A stretch of DNA of 64,000 bases from Croceibacterium ferulae (GTDB taxonomy: Bacteria > Pseudomonadota > Alphaproteobacteria > Sphingomonadales > Sphingomonadaceae), in contig NZ_QZVQ01000013.1 of NCBI RefSeq assembly GCF_003660445.1, positions 1-64,000 on the forward strand, written 5' to 3'. The position numbers were made by a program, and so were the translations under genes. Below the pieces are notes generated by a model. It searched no databases, had not been told where the DNA came from, and saw only the letters and a program-made list of their open reading frames with translations. Positions 1 through 10,373 of the stretch are shown piece after piece (the stretch's first letter is position 1; the number at the start of each line of letters is the position of its first letter).

Positions 1-85
1 CCTGCGCCTGCGCGGCGACAGGCGCAAACATCGCAGCAAGGGTGGCGAGCAGGCGGGAAAAGAAGGCAGGTGACTTGGCAGGCAC
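1..85 (-). CDS. Secreted protein, N-terminal fragment (runs off left edge)
   Basis: Only the first 28 codons lie in the window; the rest is beyond the left edge. The reading frame starts at a GTG (complement of 83-85) preceded by GGAG with a 7-nt spacer. The product begins with Lys and Arg residues, then a hydrophobic stretch (LLATLAAMFAPVAA) and an AQA-like signal peptidase I site, so it looks like a Sec signal peptide. It is transcribed in the same direction as the GH16-like gene that starts at 2628 and ends at 550, about 465 bp upstream. The mature protein is not visible, so the function is unknown. Confidence 0.5.
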   Translation of the reverse strand, partial: MPAKSPAFFSRLLATLAAMFAPVAAQAQ

Positions 86-549
86 TGATTTACTCCGGAC
101 CTGGCCAGGCAGCAGACTGCCGATCACAGATCGTCATTGGATGGATCAAGCCGTCAACAGGGTCAGTGCGAGATCAAAAAAGAAGCGCGCAAAGCATACC
201 TGCGAGACGATGCGCCGCCATTTACGGTAAACTTGGAAGTCTCTGCAATTAGGTGCAAGTACCTATGAGGAGCATGTCGTGCGTAAGCGCGAGGTCGTGG
301 AATGGCTGCCCTGCCAAGTGGACAAGCGCGGCATCAAACCCGTTTGTCGACGTGGAGTGAGTATACTCGCCGCCGAAACGAGCCATGCTGGACTGGCAGG
401 CCCGAGCTCGTACAAGAGCGTAGAACGCCGAATCTATCAGGCCAGACAAAGGCGCATGAGAACAGTCCTTGACCTAAGCCGAGTGAACACCGCCAGCAGA
501 GCGTAGCTTGGCGAAGACGCATGCATCCACGCCCGCCAGTCAAATGCAG
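86..549. other. Intergenic, no gene recognised
   Basis: About 460 bp between the partial secreted-protein gene and the GH16-like gene. Short ORFs on both strands have no recognisable motif and overlap one another. It probably holds the promoter of the leftward gene at 85, but I see no convincing -35/-10 pair. Confidence 0.4.
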
Positions 550-2628
550 CTACACCAGCAATGAATTAGACCAAGCCTCTGGCAGATCAACGGCACCAAC
601 GGCCCTTACAAGCACTTTAACAGTTGTGTTATTAAGATCAACTCGCCGGCGAGCATCTCGCGTGACGTCGATCAGGTAGCCGTCTTCTGCGACCCAGACA
701 TACTCAACGAAATCGAACGGTGTACGTAACTTTGGATCAACGATCAGCATGTCGCCGGCTCGACGCAATACCGGGCGAGCGCTGAACGCGTCCGGAATAA
801 CGTTGACGATGGCGTCACGTTGCCAGACCTGAATCTCATGAAGCGTATAGGGGTAGCGTTTCGCCCGATCTGGCTCCCAGTCACCCCCGGTTTTGATGGC
901 TGTGTTAAACATGAAGTACCATCGCTCGAGAGCGCCTGGTGGAGTTGGAAAACGCAACCATTCGATCATGCAGCTGCGCTGCGACATGTCGGCCGGGCTA
1001 GTCAGATCGACATTTAGGTAAACATAATCCGGGTCGACCCGCACCTCCCAGGTGATTGGTCGGCCATTCCATTGATCAAGGTCAACAGGCCATCCCCTAG
1101 ACACTTTGATCTCTTGCGCGATCAACTTGTGGTGCGGAACCGGCCGTCGGCCACCGAAATGCGGCGCATGATTATGCACCGAAAACAGATTGCCATAGAA
1201 CCGGTTGATCGCGTCGGGCTCGTTGAAGTCGATCTCGAACCGCGGGATATGATGATAACGTCGTGACAAAAGGCCGTAGCCCCAGCCTCGGCCCCAGAAA
1301 AGCTTGCCTGCGGTATCAGAACCGAACTGGTCACGCCAACGAAGCACATAGCCTCCTGCCCAACTGCGGCCGTGAGCCGAGTTGGTCACGGATGTGACTG
1401 CGGCGCTGTTCCATCGATTGTCATAAAACTGGTTGTATAGCGTAAGTGACTGCTGATCCGGGTCGTATTCATAGGCCGGACTCGGCACGTCATCGAGAAA
1501 CGGATTTCGCGTGGCTGCATCACCGCCGACCGCAGGATTTCCTCCTTGTGCTTTCAACGCAAAGATTGAATTCGCCATCTTAGATGATGAACTCAGTGGA
1601 TTGGCTCTAAAGTCCTCGCGAAAGACCGGGCTATAGCCCTCGAGTGACAGAGCAGGTTCGCCGATATGATCGCGATATTCCGGGGCGTTCCGCGGATTGG
1701 CTGCCACCCAAGCGTCCCACGCAGTCTTATCGAATTGCGGGATGTATGGTGTATCACTTTCTTCATACACTGGCGGTTCCTCGCCATGGAAGAAGGGGCG
1801 TTGGGCTCTGCCCGCAGCCCAATCCTCCAACTTGCGCACCCATCCTTCTGACACCTCACCCTGCCAGGCAACGAGGTCTTTGATAACGATTGTGCGATTG
1901 TCACCCTGATCAGCCCGCAATCCAATGATGCTCTCACCATTGGTGTTATTGCTCGTAGTGTACGGCAGATCGGGATGGCTGCGGCCGGTAGACGATCGCC
2001 CGTTCAAACGGGCAAATAGATAGTTGTCATGACGACCTATGACGGCAACATTCCACGTTGCGCCATCGGACACCACACCATCGCAATAGACCTCAATACG
2101 CTCGCTCTCGTGAGGTCTGTCCGTGCTCTTTGCTGCGCCCATGAAGGTGGCATCCCAGCGCCCGATCAAGCGACCATTTTGATATCGTATAGAAGGGGTG
2201 TCCCACTTGCCGCTTGCATTGATTGCAACAAGATGTGCCTGCCCGTTACGAGAAGGGTCGTCCACCTTGAAGATGACGAGGAGCCCCCGGAACAGTGATG
2301 CACCAAAGCTCGTGCCCTCACGCAAAAGGTACTGATTGCCGGTGAACCTGAGGCCGCCTTCTGAAAGGGTCGGAACCCGACTGGCCAAGGCTTGGCGGGA
2401 AGCCGCGGAAAGCAGCCCATCCGGCTTGTGAGTGACAGGACTGCCCTGCATCTTGTCCGCATGAAACGCGAACAAGATCTCGTTGGGGAACAGACTTGGG
2501 CTCCAAAGCGTTGTCCCACGTTCAACCGGCTGCTCGGACACTGCCTTGGCCTGCGCAGTTGCACCAGCAAAGAAGGTGACGAGCTTAGAAAACTTCAGCG
2601 ACCTCGGATCATAATTCTTTCTGGTCAT
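550..2628 (-). CDS. Two-domain concanavalin A-like protein with GH16-type catalytic motif
   Basis: A 692-residue protein. The C-terminal half opens like a GH16 domain (VFREDF, about residues 335-340) and carries EIDFNE at residues 465-470, close to the GH16 signature ExDxxE in which the two glutamates are nucleophile and acid/base. The N-terminal half (about 85-260) reads as a second concanavalin-like (LamG/lectin) beta-sandwich, and the C-terminal 80 residues may be a small Ig-like or carbohydrate-binding tail. GH16 enzymes hydrolyse beta-1,3 or beta-1,4 glucans and galactans. Near polysaccharide genes this suggests trimming or degradation of a secreted polymer. No clear classical signal peptide is seen, although a hydrophobic stretch (LVTFFAGATAQA) lies near residues 16-27. 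Assignment to GH16 is by motif only; a non-catalytic lectin-like protein is the alternative. Confidence 0.7.
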   Translation of the reverse strand: MTRKNYDPRSLKFSKLVTFFAGATAQAKAVSEQPVERGTTLWSPSLFPNEILFAFHADKMQGSPVTHKPDGLLSAASRQALASRVPTLSEGGLRFTGNQYLLREGTSFGASLFRGLLVIFKVDDPSRNGQAHLVAINASGKWDTPSIRYQNGRLIGRWDATFMGAAKSTDRPHESERIEVYCDGVVSDGATWNVAVIGRHDNYLFARLNGRSSTGRSHPDLPYTTSNNTNGESIIGLRADQGDNRTIVIKDLVAWQGEVSEGWVRKLEDWAAGRAQRPFFHGEEPPVYEESDTPYIPQFDKTAWDAWVAANPRNAPEYRDHIGEPALSLEGYSPVFREDFRANPLSSSSKMANSIFALKAQGGNPAVGGDAATRNPFLDDVPSPAYEYDPDQQSLTLYNQFYDNRWNSAAVTSVTNSAHGRSWAGGYVLRWRDQFGSDTAGKLFWGRGWGYGLLSRRYHHIPRFEIDFNEPDAINRFYGNLFSVHNHAPHFGGRRPVPHHKLIAQEIKVSRGWPVDLDQWNGRPITWEVRVDPDYVYLNVDLTSPADMSQRSCMIEWLRFPTPPGALERWYFMFNTAIKTGGDWEPDRAKRYPYTLHEIQVWQRDAIVNVIPDAFSARPVLRRAGDMLIVDPKLRTPFDFVEYVWVAEDGYLIDVTRDARRRVDLNNTTVKVLVRAVGAVDLPEAWSNSLLV

Positions 2629-3309
2629 ATTACATCCGCATCTTCGTGGAGGCAGGCCTTGAGCTGTAGCCCTTAACGTTCTGACGTGAAGGTTGACACC
2701 CCAGCTTACGATGATCCGTCTTGTTGACAGTCCTCAAGCTCTTCGTCCCTTTCACGTGAGGGACAGGGGCATCGATAATCGCGGGACAGGGCGGCCGCTT
2801 GTCGGGCTTCGACGAGAGGCAAATAGGTGCCGCGCCCCACAACGAGCGACAATCGCGCGTGGTCACTTGCTGTTGGCTAATAACGATGCGAGCCTACATC
2901 ATGAGCGGGTCCTACTCCAGTCCGTCGCACCCACGTCATCCCGCTCCAGCTTCCTAACCGAAGTCTTGGTTGCTTGCCCGGCAAGCGAGGATGCTGCTAG
3001 AGGATCTGACAGCCCGCCATGTGCTGAGAAATGACACAACAATGGTGGTGGATTTCAAACCTGCTTACCTTAGTCCACAGAGGAGCTGAGTGTCGCGGGC
3101 GAAATTGAGCTTAACACCCACTGCCGCGTCAAGATCGTCGCTTGCACGTTCCGCTGCCAATCCAGCGCCTCCATCGGCAGTCCGGCTCAGGCGGGGGTGG
3201 AAACGCTGCCAAGAGGCATGACGCCTGACACCGGCGCCCCCATTGATGGCTCGTGGGTTGGAGACCATGAACTCTGGAACGATAGCCGAAAGTCAATAAA
3301 CCAGCGTAT
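2629..3309. other. Intergenic, no gene recognised
   Basis: About 680 bp between two leftward genes. The ORFs here (for example 2693-3034 + and 3065-3347 -) are short, mutually overlapping and without motifs. It is the likely promoter region for the GH16-like gene, but no specific site can be named. Confidence 0.4.
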
Positions 3310-4014
3310 TCATGTAGCTGGCCGACCATGGCGCAGTGTTCTGACACTCGCTAAATAACGCTTGGTGTTTTCATGGCCTTGTTCAGTCAGCCGTACAAAC
3401 GTCTCCAACGGATCACCGGTGTCACCGACCTTGTAGACGAGGTTACGGGATTGCAGGATGTTGATCCAACGATTGGCTGTGGAGACCGGGACGCAAGACC
3501 CGATACATACCTTCGATACCGATAACTTTTCACCCCTAGCTTCCGCAAAGGCGACGTCCAAGAGGATGTCCCAGGCAGGCTCGCCAAAGATATCCACCTC
3601 GCGGAAACATACGTCTCTTAGCCGTCTTTCTTCATAAAGCTGAGCGGCGACCTCCGCGAGGGTGATATCTTGAGTGGGGGCGGCCGTTCCCTTTGACACT
3701 TCGTTTTGGGGTTCCTGATCAGGACCCACAACAAGTGCATTGCGATCAGACGTCAGCCAGTCGCGAACGACCTCTTGGAACTTATCTCCCCGTGCTACGA
3801 CCCGAATGGGATCAACGGTCCCATCAGCCGGCTTGGCACCGCTAGGCTCTGTTGCTTCGCTCACTCTGCGCCTCTCGTTGCCAATCTCGTCTGCTTCGTT
3901 TCCATACCTAGAAATGTCATATCGGATCCGATCCCGCTCTTCGATGCTGGCCAAACCGCGTGCTGGTGTATCGGTCAGCTTTCGGGATCCATCGTCGCAA
4001 TCAACATCCTCCAC
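3310..4014 (-). CDS. MarR-like winged-helix transcriptional regulator (paralogue A)
   Basis: 234 residues from a GTG start. Residues 1-110 are polar and low in structure; the C-terminal 120 residues form a winged-helix region: a FGEPAWDILLD helix, then VSKVCIGSCVPVSTANRWI, which fits a helix-turn-helix recognition segment, then a wing and a terminal helix (FVRLTEQGHENTKRYLASV). The same layout and many identical residues occur in the next gene upstream (4251-4742), so the two are paralogues. The family resembles MarR/PadR-like regulators. Targets are unknown; an autoregulatory pair is one possibility. The N-terminus is uncertain because the long tail is missing in the paralogue. Confidence 0.7.
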   Translation of the reverse strand: MEDVDCDDGSRKLTDTPARGLASIEERDRIRYDISRYGNEADEIGNERRRVSEATEPSGAKPADGTVDPIRVVARGDKFQEVVRDWLTSDRNALVVGPDQEPQNEVSKGTAAPTQDITLAEVAAQLYEERRLRDVCFREVDIFGEPAWDILLDVAFAEARGEKLSVSKVCIGSCVPVSTANRWINILQSRNLVYKVGDTGDPLETFVRLTEQGHENTKRYLASVRTLRHGRPAT

Positions 4015-4250
4015 CTGCCATAGACCCGATGATCAAACTTGCCAGTGCCATGAGATAATTTAACACCTAAGCCATGTAGCGTCTTTGCTGATCCAACCGT
4101 CGCACATCCAGCCGTAGGCAGCTGACGCCGGCTGTAGAGACGATGCTTCGGGACAAAGGCAGGAGGCTTTCGTCTTGAAGAAACACTATTTTTTGCGCTT
4201 TTCTTCACGCATTTCTTAAGCAAATGTCAGGCGCGTCATGGCATTTTAGC

Positions 4251-4742
4251 TTAAAGTCGCTCGACTTCTGCAAAGTAGCGCTCCAACTTCTGTCTGCCGT
4301 CGTCTGTTAATCTTATAAATGAACGTCGGCCGTCTCGTGGGTCTGCCTCTCGGCAAGCCAAACCGCGCACTTCCATTATTTTGAGCCATCGCAGGGCGGT
4401 GGTCTCAGCTACGCACGACCCGATACATACGCTCGTAACAGACAGACACTCTCCGCGTGTCTCGGCAGCTGAGATATCTAGCAACATGTCCCAAACTGGC
4501 TCCCCGAAAAGTTCGGGCTCTTGGAAGACGCGATCTCGAGCCCGCCGATGCTCGTAGGCACGCTTTGCCGACGCGCTAATATCGGCCACACTAATCATCG
4601 CTTCGTGCGTGAGTGAAGACGACTGCGGCGGAAGCTTGATTTCGATCACTTCGTCAGCTGGCTGAGCGGACTCGCCTTGGCGTTGCTGAAACCAGTCTTC
4701 AAACAGGGCGTACAACGCTCCGGTATCTGCAGAACCGGTCAT
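4251..4742 (-). CDS. MarR-like winged-helix transcriptional regulator (paralogue B)
   Basis: 163 residues from the ATG at 4742, chosen over the longer frame (4760) because GGAGGGAGG lies 5 nt upstream of it. The C-terminal half contains FGEPVWDMLLDISAAETRG, then VTSVCIGSCVAETTALRWL, a likely helix-turn-helix, followed by a basic wing (READPRDGRRSFIRLT) and a terminal helix. It is a clear paralogue of the regulator at 3310-4014, sharing CIGSC at the turn. Same strand, about 240 bp apart, so transcription from one promoter is possible but not shown. The regulated genes are unknown. Confidence 0.75.
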   Translation of the reverse strand: MTGSADTGALYALFEDWFQQRQGESAQPADEVIEIKLPPQSSSLTHEAMISVADISASAKRAYEHRRARDRVFQEPELFGEPVWDMLLDISAAETRGECLSVTSVCIGSCVAETTALRWLKIMEVRGLACREADPRDGRRSFIRLTDDGRQKLERYFAEVERL

Positions 4743-6065
4743 GCAACCTCCCTCCGACATCCCTTGTTTTTAGCGCCCATTAATCACCACCCCACTGACG
4801 ACCAGCTGATTTTGTGTACTTATCACTCCATAGCCGATCAAACCGACTTTTAGCCATGCAAGGAGGCCATGACTGCGCCAGAGAGACCTGCTCGTAAGCT
4901 GTTGGTGTTCCCCAATTAGGTTAAGATTAGCCTAAGCTTCTCCAAAGGCTGTCGTAAAGCTGAATTTGCCCTTACGTGCTGTGGAGTACCAAGAGTGGCA
5001 GGCATTGCTATGTCAACCTTCGGCTGACGAGCGCTTCCGGCCTCAGCTCCGGACCGTGTCTGGCGACATCAAGACCCTCACCGCTGCCATAACAGCTTGC
5101 ACCATGACGGGGACCCGCTTTCAAAAGGACAGGCGTTTGTCAGCGCTCGCTTCGGTCTCATGGAGTAGCGAACTGAGAATGGTGTGCGGATGATTGTGCA
5201 ACCTCCTCCTGAGCCGTCATCAAGGTCATAATCCTGCGGGGCCTATCCGCTTTGAACATTTAGGCAGCGCCCTGCTCTATCTCAGATGAGTTGGTTGCGG
5301 GTGTTCGATGCCTCGGCTCAAGTCACGTGGCGCTTCAACAAGCGGTTTGTTACAGGCGCGTGAATTTGGCGAGCTGGGGGAGACAGGTCACGCGAAGCTC
5401 CGCCGTTCATTGCATGTTGGCAGATGACCAGCCCTCTTCGAAGAACCACTGGAACCCGTTTCTGGAAGCATGCTACCCGGTGGCCGGCAGTAATTGCATC
5501 AGTCAAGGGGCTGGAAGCGTGCCGGGCCCATCACCTGCAAGGCGTCGTTGCGATTGTCAGGGGACTAGGGAAGCCGGGCGAGGTCTTGGCCTTGCCTGCG
5601 CGCCCCAGTTTGGTGACGCCAAGGTTAGCCTGAACAGCATCAGCCCGGCATTGGCGCGAACATTCAGGTCCTCCCGAATCGTCTCAGAACCTGCCTCGAT
5701 TGCCCCTCAACAAGGATACGGCAAATCGCAAAGTCTCGTGTGATGGAGCGTCTAGGTCTGCTGAGCTGGAGCCAACGTCTTCGTGAGGGTCGTTGCCTAC
5801 AGGCACATTGAAGCAGGATCGGAGCATCACTGCCCCGGCGGCGATCAGGCGAAAGCACGATTGTCACCGAGCCGCTGATGTGCTCGAATCCGGTCGGCGA
5901 TGAAGGCTTAGCGGGTTGGCCGACATGGGTTGCAAAATCGGCAGTATGTAGCTGTATGGCCGCTCGGAGCTTCACAGGTCCGCTCGAAAGCGTAGGTGAG
6001 GCTTCTCCATTCGGCACCGCCCACATCCATCATCCCCATCGTCTCAAGCGCTAAAATGGGCTAAG
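4743..6065. other. Non-coding or decayed stretch
   Basis: About 1.3 kb with no recognisable gene. The ORFs (for example 4966-5193 +, 5291-5743 +, 5664-6026 -) overlap on opposite strands and contain no family motif. The stretch just upstream of 4742 should hold the promoter of the regulator pair. The rest looks like decayed accessory DNA. Confidence 0.4.
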
Positions 6066-6096
6066 GCCGCTCTTTTCGCAGCAGAGCGGCTTCTTT
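6066..6096 (+). terminator. Rho-independent-type terminator hairpin
   Basis: Inverted repeat GCCGCTCT (6066-6073) and AGAGCGGC (6083-6090) with a 9-nt loop, followed by the T-rich run TTCTTT. It stands directly before the gene at 6143 and would end transcription arriving from the decayed stretch on its left. Confidence 0.6.
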
Positions 6097-6142
6097 AACC
6101 TCGAAAGTCTTGATCAAAGCGCGCCCTCACGAGGAGAGAGTC

Positions 6143-6436
6143 ATGAGTAGCGAGGACACCATTATCAACGATGCGAGAGCGCAAGCGCATTTCTACGACG
6201 GCGCCCTGCGTTTCAGCCTGGAACTTTTTGGCGATCGGCTCGCCGAGCGGGAAGGTTATCAGCATCACAAGGGCACTGATGCGGTCCGGTACTTCCTCAT
6301 GCTCAAGTTCTGTTGGCTCCCTCGCGACGTCAGGTCCCTTTCCTTTGACGACCTCTGGTTCGCCATGGGCGAAGAATTTTACGGATGGAGCATTTCGCCT
6401 GAAGCTCAACAAAGCTACCCCGGCAACGAGAGTTAG
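6143..6436 (+). CDS. Small protein of unknown function
   Basis: 97 residues from the ATG at 6143, preferred over an in-frame ATG at 6110 because GGAGAG lies just upstream. The protein is acidic with several helical segments (ALRFSLELFGDRLAEREGY, GTDAVRYFLMLKFCWLP, SLSFDDLWFAMGEEF) and no cysteine cluster or membrane segment. I do not know a named domain. The regular coding structure and internal helices make it a likely real gene, of a type I associate with sphingomonad accessory DNA. Its neighbours on both sides are decayed, so context gives no function. Confidence 0.55.
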   Translation: MSSEDTIINDARAQAHFYDGALRFSLELFGDRLAEREGYQHHKGTDAVRYFLMLKFCWLPRDVRSLSFDDLWFAMGEEFYGWSISPEAQQSYPGNES

Positions 6437-8084
6437 CGGCAGGGGAACAGCGCCGACACGGTGTCTGAGCGGGCATTGGGGCCCGTCAGAACGGGACGCC
6501 ACCCGGACGATCTTCAAGCCGCTTTACCGAGCAAGCGTCCGGTCGTACGATCGACCGCCGCAAACTATCCGATCAGGAGGCTGGATGCTCCTTGTCATCG
6601 CGCTGGGCACGCTCCCAGAAACCGTCGAGCCCTACATGTCCGTCAGCATGCAGGACCGCAACGCTATCGTTAGGCTACCGGGCAACGTGTCGACGCGCTG
6701 CTTGTGCGTGGCATGCCACGTTGCTCGCGGCCGTTACAGCCAGAGTGACCATTCGCAGGACCAAGGCGCGCTGGACGCGGGAGAGTGGAAGACCGGGCAT
6801 TCCGCAGGCATGGCGAGATCAGCGACGAGGCAGAATGAGGGGGTGTTGCGGCGGTTCTGTGGATAGCAGGAGCGTGGAAAAAAGGCCGCCGCAACTCGGG
6901 TATCTTACGGATCGCTGCTCAACTGGAAAGATGGTGGGCGCTGAGGCCTGTCCTGAAGTGGGACGTTGGCGCCCAAATTACAGGAACTGGTCCCGCTGGC
7001 ACTGGGAATTCGCGGATCGGGGGGTGAGCTTAGGATGTCGGCCCGCTGTTCGGGCGCTCACTCGCAGGCCGGTCTCCCCGGTTGATGAGCAACTCAAATG
7101 ACGACACACTCGTTTAGCGGCTGAGTGTCGGCGGTGCATCAGGTCTGCCGGTGCTCATTCGGCTCAGCACGAGGCGGAAGTGCTCCAGCGCTGCGCGGCA
7201 AGGAAGTGCGCGGCTCAAGCGTCATCTTAATCTCGACGCCCATTCGAGTGCACGCCAAAGTAGTTCATTGGGACCTCGCACGTGCCCTTCGCACCGCAAG
7301 AGATATAGTCTTTTGCGCAATATGGCCGGTAGCCTTCGCTAAATCTTAGATATTTTCTACTGCCTCAGATGAGCTCGCGTGATCCATTGTCGAAGGTCAA
7401 AAATCCTTGGTTATCACCGTGAGGATTCCAATGCGTGCTCCAATCGCGAGGCCGGCTGCTGGTGGCAAGATTGAACATCTCAAAGCGATACTGCCGATGC
7501 TATTCAAACTCGATGGGACACCTTCTTCGGATGTCATGGCGGATCGACACCTACCTCTTTATCAATGGTCACCTCGCGTAGGATGGGCTTCGGTTCGATC
7601 GGCGTTGAGCCGTGATCGGCACGTCATGGGAGGCGCCGAAGGCTTTCGGCCAGGCGAAAGAATCGGGTACGTACTTGAGCACATAGCCGGCCGTTTTCTC
7701 CTGAAGAGAGGCACGCACAGTCCCGCGTGGCCTGGTTTGTTTCAAGGCCGAAAAGGGCGCTACGCTGCGCCTGAGCCTCCAGGTTCTTCTACCTGCCGGT
7801 GATCGGCAGGAACGAGCGGGCACGGGCGATAGTCAAAGCCCGGCATAATCGCTTTCGATCGACCAAGCGATCCAGAGATGGCACCTGACAATCGGGACAT
7901 TGCTGCTCTTAGAACCGAACTATCTGTCATTCGTTTGCGCCGGGGTTGGTTGAGAAGTCTAGTCGTAGACAGGGTCTGGTGCCGATATTGCTCGACGTCG
8001 GCTTGCGGCTGGGGAAATGATCTTGTTACGCTCCGGCAGCAAGTCACGCTATGTCGTTGATTTGCCTCGCCGCCGTGGGAGGCA
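6437..8084. other. Decayed stretch without recognised genes
   Basis: About 1.65 kb. Several overlapping ORFs (6171-6866 +, 6592-7101 +, 7407-7802 +, 7569-7823 -, 7760-8104 -) have arginine-rich, low-information translations typical of shadow frames. It ends where IS110-like coding sequence becomes readable, so part may be the eroded 5' end of that element. Confidence 0.35.
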
Positions 8085-8640
8085 TCTAGTCTGGTGTTCC
8101 GCACCCGCGACTTGCTGGTGTGTCAGCGCACCCAGTTGATCAACGCGATCCACGGTCACCTTACCGACTACGGCTGGTTAGCGCCTAAGGTTCGTCGCAC
8201 GCGATGGTGCTTGGTCACCTGCTCGACGAGGAGGTTGGTTCATCGCTACCCGAGGCGGCAAGGCCGATGTTTCGCACCATGCTCGATCTGCTGGATGAAT
8301 CGAACAACAGGATGGGAGATCTCCGTCAAGAGATCCTCCGCCGAACACGCGAGCATGCAATTGTATGGCGGCTCATGACGATCCATGGTGTGGCTCCGAT
8401 CACCTTCACCGCGAGCGCCGCGCTGCCACGACCTGGCAACCCTGGCCAGGGACCAAGACTTTGCCCCTTGGCTCGTTCTGGCGCCCAGTCGACTGGTAGC
8501 AGCATCCGCGAGCGGCTTTGGTCCAGGATCGGCAGCAAGGACGTGCGCTGGATCAGACATGAAGCGATTCAGCATGTCAGGCACCGGCTGCGGCGAACAG
8601 GATCTCCGACGCGCTGGCGCGCCTCCCCCTACAAGTGGGA
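8085..8640 (+). pseudogene. IS110-family transposase remnant
   Basis: IS110 (DEDD-type) transposase sequence can be read in consecutive frames. FRTRDLLVCQRTQLINAIHG begins near 8094; after a frameshift near 8200 comes LGHLLDEEVGSSLPEAARPM and then RLMTIHGVAPITFTASAAL, which matches the C-terminal helix-hairpin region of IS110 enzymes (usually MTIPGIGPITA). A third frame continues with FAPWLVLAP, the counterpart of the FAAWLGLTP motif. At least two frameshifts and loss of the N-terminal catalytic half mean it is dead. Element ends could not be located. Confidence 0.7.
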
Positions 8641-8699
8641 AAGCTACGCTGGCGCATCCGCAGCAAGGTGAGCGCGCCCGACGCGTCTTCACACGGACA

Positions 8700-8900
8700 G
8701 GTCTTTTTTTCGAACTGAGGATGAGATTGCACGAAACGACAAGAAGTGGCCGGAAGGTATGCACGAGAACGTCGCAATGACCCTGTTGCTCTACACCGCA
8801 ATGCGTCGATCGGAAATCGTCGCGATGGGCAGACCTCCGGCCTGGCCTGCGTCGTCGGAGAATGGCAGCGCAACGGTGATTCTCGTTGTACCTGCGATGG
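8700..8900 (+). pseudogene. Tyrosine recombinase (phage integrase) fragment
   Basis: In frame from about 8714 the translation reads TEDEIARNDKKWPEG followed by AMTLLLYTAMRRSEIVAMGR. This resembles the start of the catalytic domain of tyrosine recombinases, where the first catalytic arginine sits in LLYTGxRRSDV. After MGR the frame loses similarity and neither the HxxR nor the tyrosine motif is seen. It is therefore a fragment, next to the IS110 remnant. Together with the second integrase remnant at 52430-53205 it suggests past integration events. Confidence 0.5.
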
Positions 8901-9869
8901 TCGGTGCATGGCCTACACAAAGGGCCTCGAAGCGGATAACCCAGGCTGGCGCCACGGTGCTAGAAGAACGGTCGAGAGGCAGATCAAGACCGACCGCAAG
9001 TTAACTGAGCAGGTAGGACAGGCGGACCGCTGGACCTCAGCGCCGGGCGAAATGGTCAAAGCTAAGGCGAGCACATTTGCGCCTAGGACCACCGCATCGT
9101 CGCGTAAGTGGACAAAACATCTGGCTGACCCGAAATCGCGCGCAGTTAGCATGCGAGATGACCGCAGCTACGCTGCCGTATTGCGCCGTGGAGTGCGGCC
9201 TGACGCTGACGTCTAACCTGAATTACGTCTCCGTTCGATGATCATGATGGGCGGGCACTTGCAACGAGGGCTTTAGCTCCGCGGCGTTCGATCGGAGCCT
9301 CGCTGCCGCTTACCATGAAAACAGGGCGCCTAGTCTCATCTAGCTTCCAGCCGGCACCGAAATTTCGAGAATTCTAGGTTCAGGTTATAGGTTAAGCTGT
9401 AGCTCGCGAGAGGTTGTAGCGACAAGGTGCAGTGTAACGAAATTCTCAAGGTCGCTTTGTGCCTGATTTCTAGCTGAGACCCAAGGGCATAGGGGAGGTT
9501 GACCTGCAATTTAGATGGTCCGAGATAGGTTCGCCATTTATCTTACCCCTTGCGCAAAGACCTCCAGTGCTTTGCAAGCCTCTCACGTATCGCATTCTAT
9601 TATAAAAAAGGTGCAATTACACTTCGTTGTTGCCGGCGGATGGCGCGGATGGACATTTGTCGCAAATTGCGTCACCTGGCACAGCAGGCTGGACGTTAGC
9701 AGACGAAGTGAATAATTTCAGGATCCCGACCACGCGGATGATCGTATTGTGAGCCCCCGAAGGTAGGTAGTAAGGCGACTTGAGCGATGGTTCAGCATAA
9801 CGCCTGGAGTTCGACATTTCGGGTGATGTTTGTGTCGCCGGTATTTAGTGTCGCGCATGTGGTGCGGAG
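8901..9869. other. Intergenic, no gene recognised
   Basis: Almost 1 kb with only short overlapping ORFs and no motif. The base composition from about 9350 to 9620 is more AT-rich than its surroundings, which may mark regulatory DNA for the small gene at 9870. Confidence 0.35.
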
Positions 9870-10139
9870 ATGAGGTGGAAAGTGCCCCAGCAATTTATCG
9901 ATGCGCAGGCGATCATCGCTCATCTTTCAATGGCGCTCGGCTTACTTGATGATCTTGGCGCTCACATCAGCGCGGCTCACGTCGATGCCGCCTTGCAGAG
10001 TTTCAGAGAAGAGGCTCGCCAGCAGCTCTCATTCGGGGCGCTGTTCGACGACACGCAGCTGAATTTCTCTCATCTAGACGCTATGATCGATCAGATCTGT
10101 GATTCGAAAGCGATTCCGATCAAGAGAAGCTTGCAGTAG
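9870..10139 (+). CDS. Small helical protein of unknown function
   Basis: 89 residues, predicted mostly alpha-helical (FIDAQAIIAHLSMALGLLDDL, HVDAALQSFREEARQQ, HLDAMIDQICD). No named domain recognised, no signal peptide, no membrane segment. The amino-acid composition and absence of an overlapping alternative make it a probable gene. It precedes the small gene at 10374 by 234 bp on the same strand and may share its history as accessory DNA. Function unknown. Confidence 0.55.
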   Translation: MRWKVPQQFIDAQAIIAHLSMALGLLDDLGAHISAAHVDAALQSFREEARQQLSFGALFDDTQLNFSHLDAMIDQICDSKAIPIKRSLQ

Positions 10140-10373
10140 TTTCATGTTCCCAGGTTTTGATGCTACTGTTTTCTCGTGCAGCAGCCAAGATTGAGTCACA
10201 TTATCCTGACTGAAGTCTGCTTCGTCTGGCTGAGAACGAAGAGCGTTCTACCGCTTTCCGGTGAACGTTACGAGCGGTTGAATTTGCTTGTAGATCGGGT
10301 GTGAACCGGAGGCGCCCAGTCCTTGCAAGCCATCATCGGGCAGTGAACGAATGAAATCCAGCGCTGGATTTGA

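Noticed and set aside
5291-5743. 150-codon + strand ORF
   Set aside because: No motif, Arg/Ser/Pro-rich translation, overlapped by other frames on both strands, no RBS; looks like chance in GC-rich DNA.
6171-6866. 231-codon + strand ORF
   Set aside because: It overlaps the better supported gene at 6143-6436 in another frame and its translation is low-information.
8246-8920. 224-codon - strand ORF
   Set aside because: It is antisense to the readable IS110 and integrase remnants and has no motif of its own.
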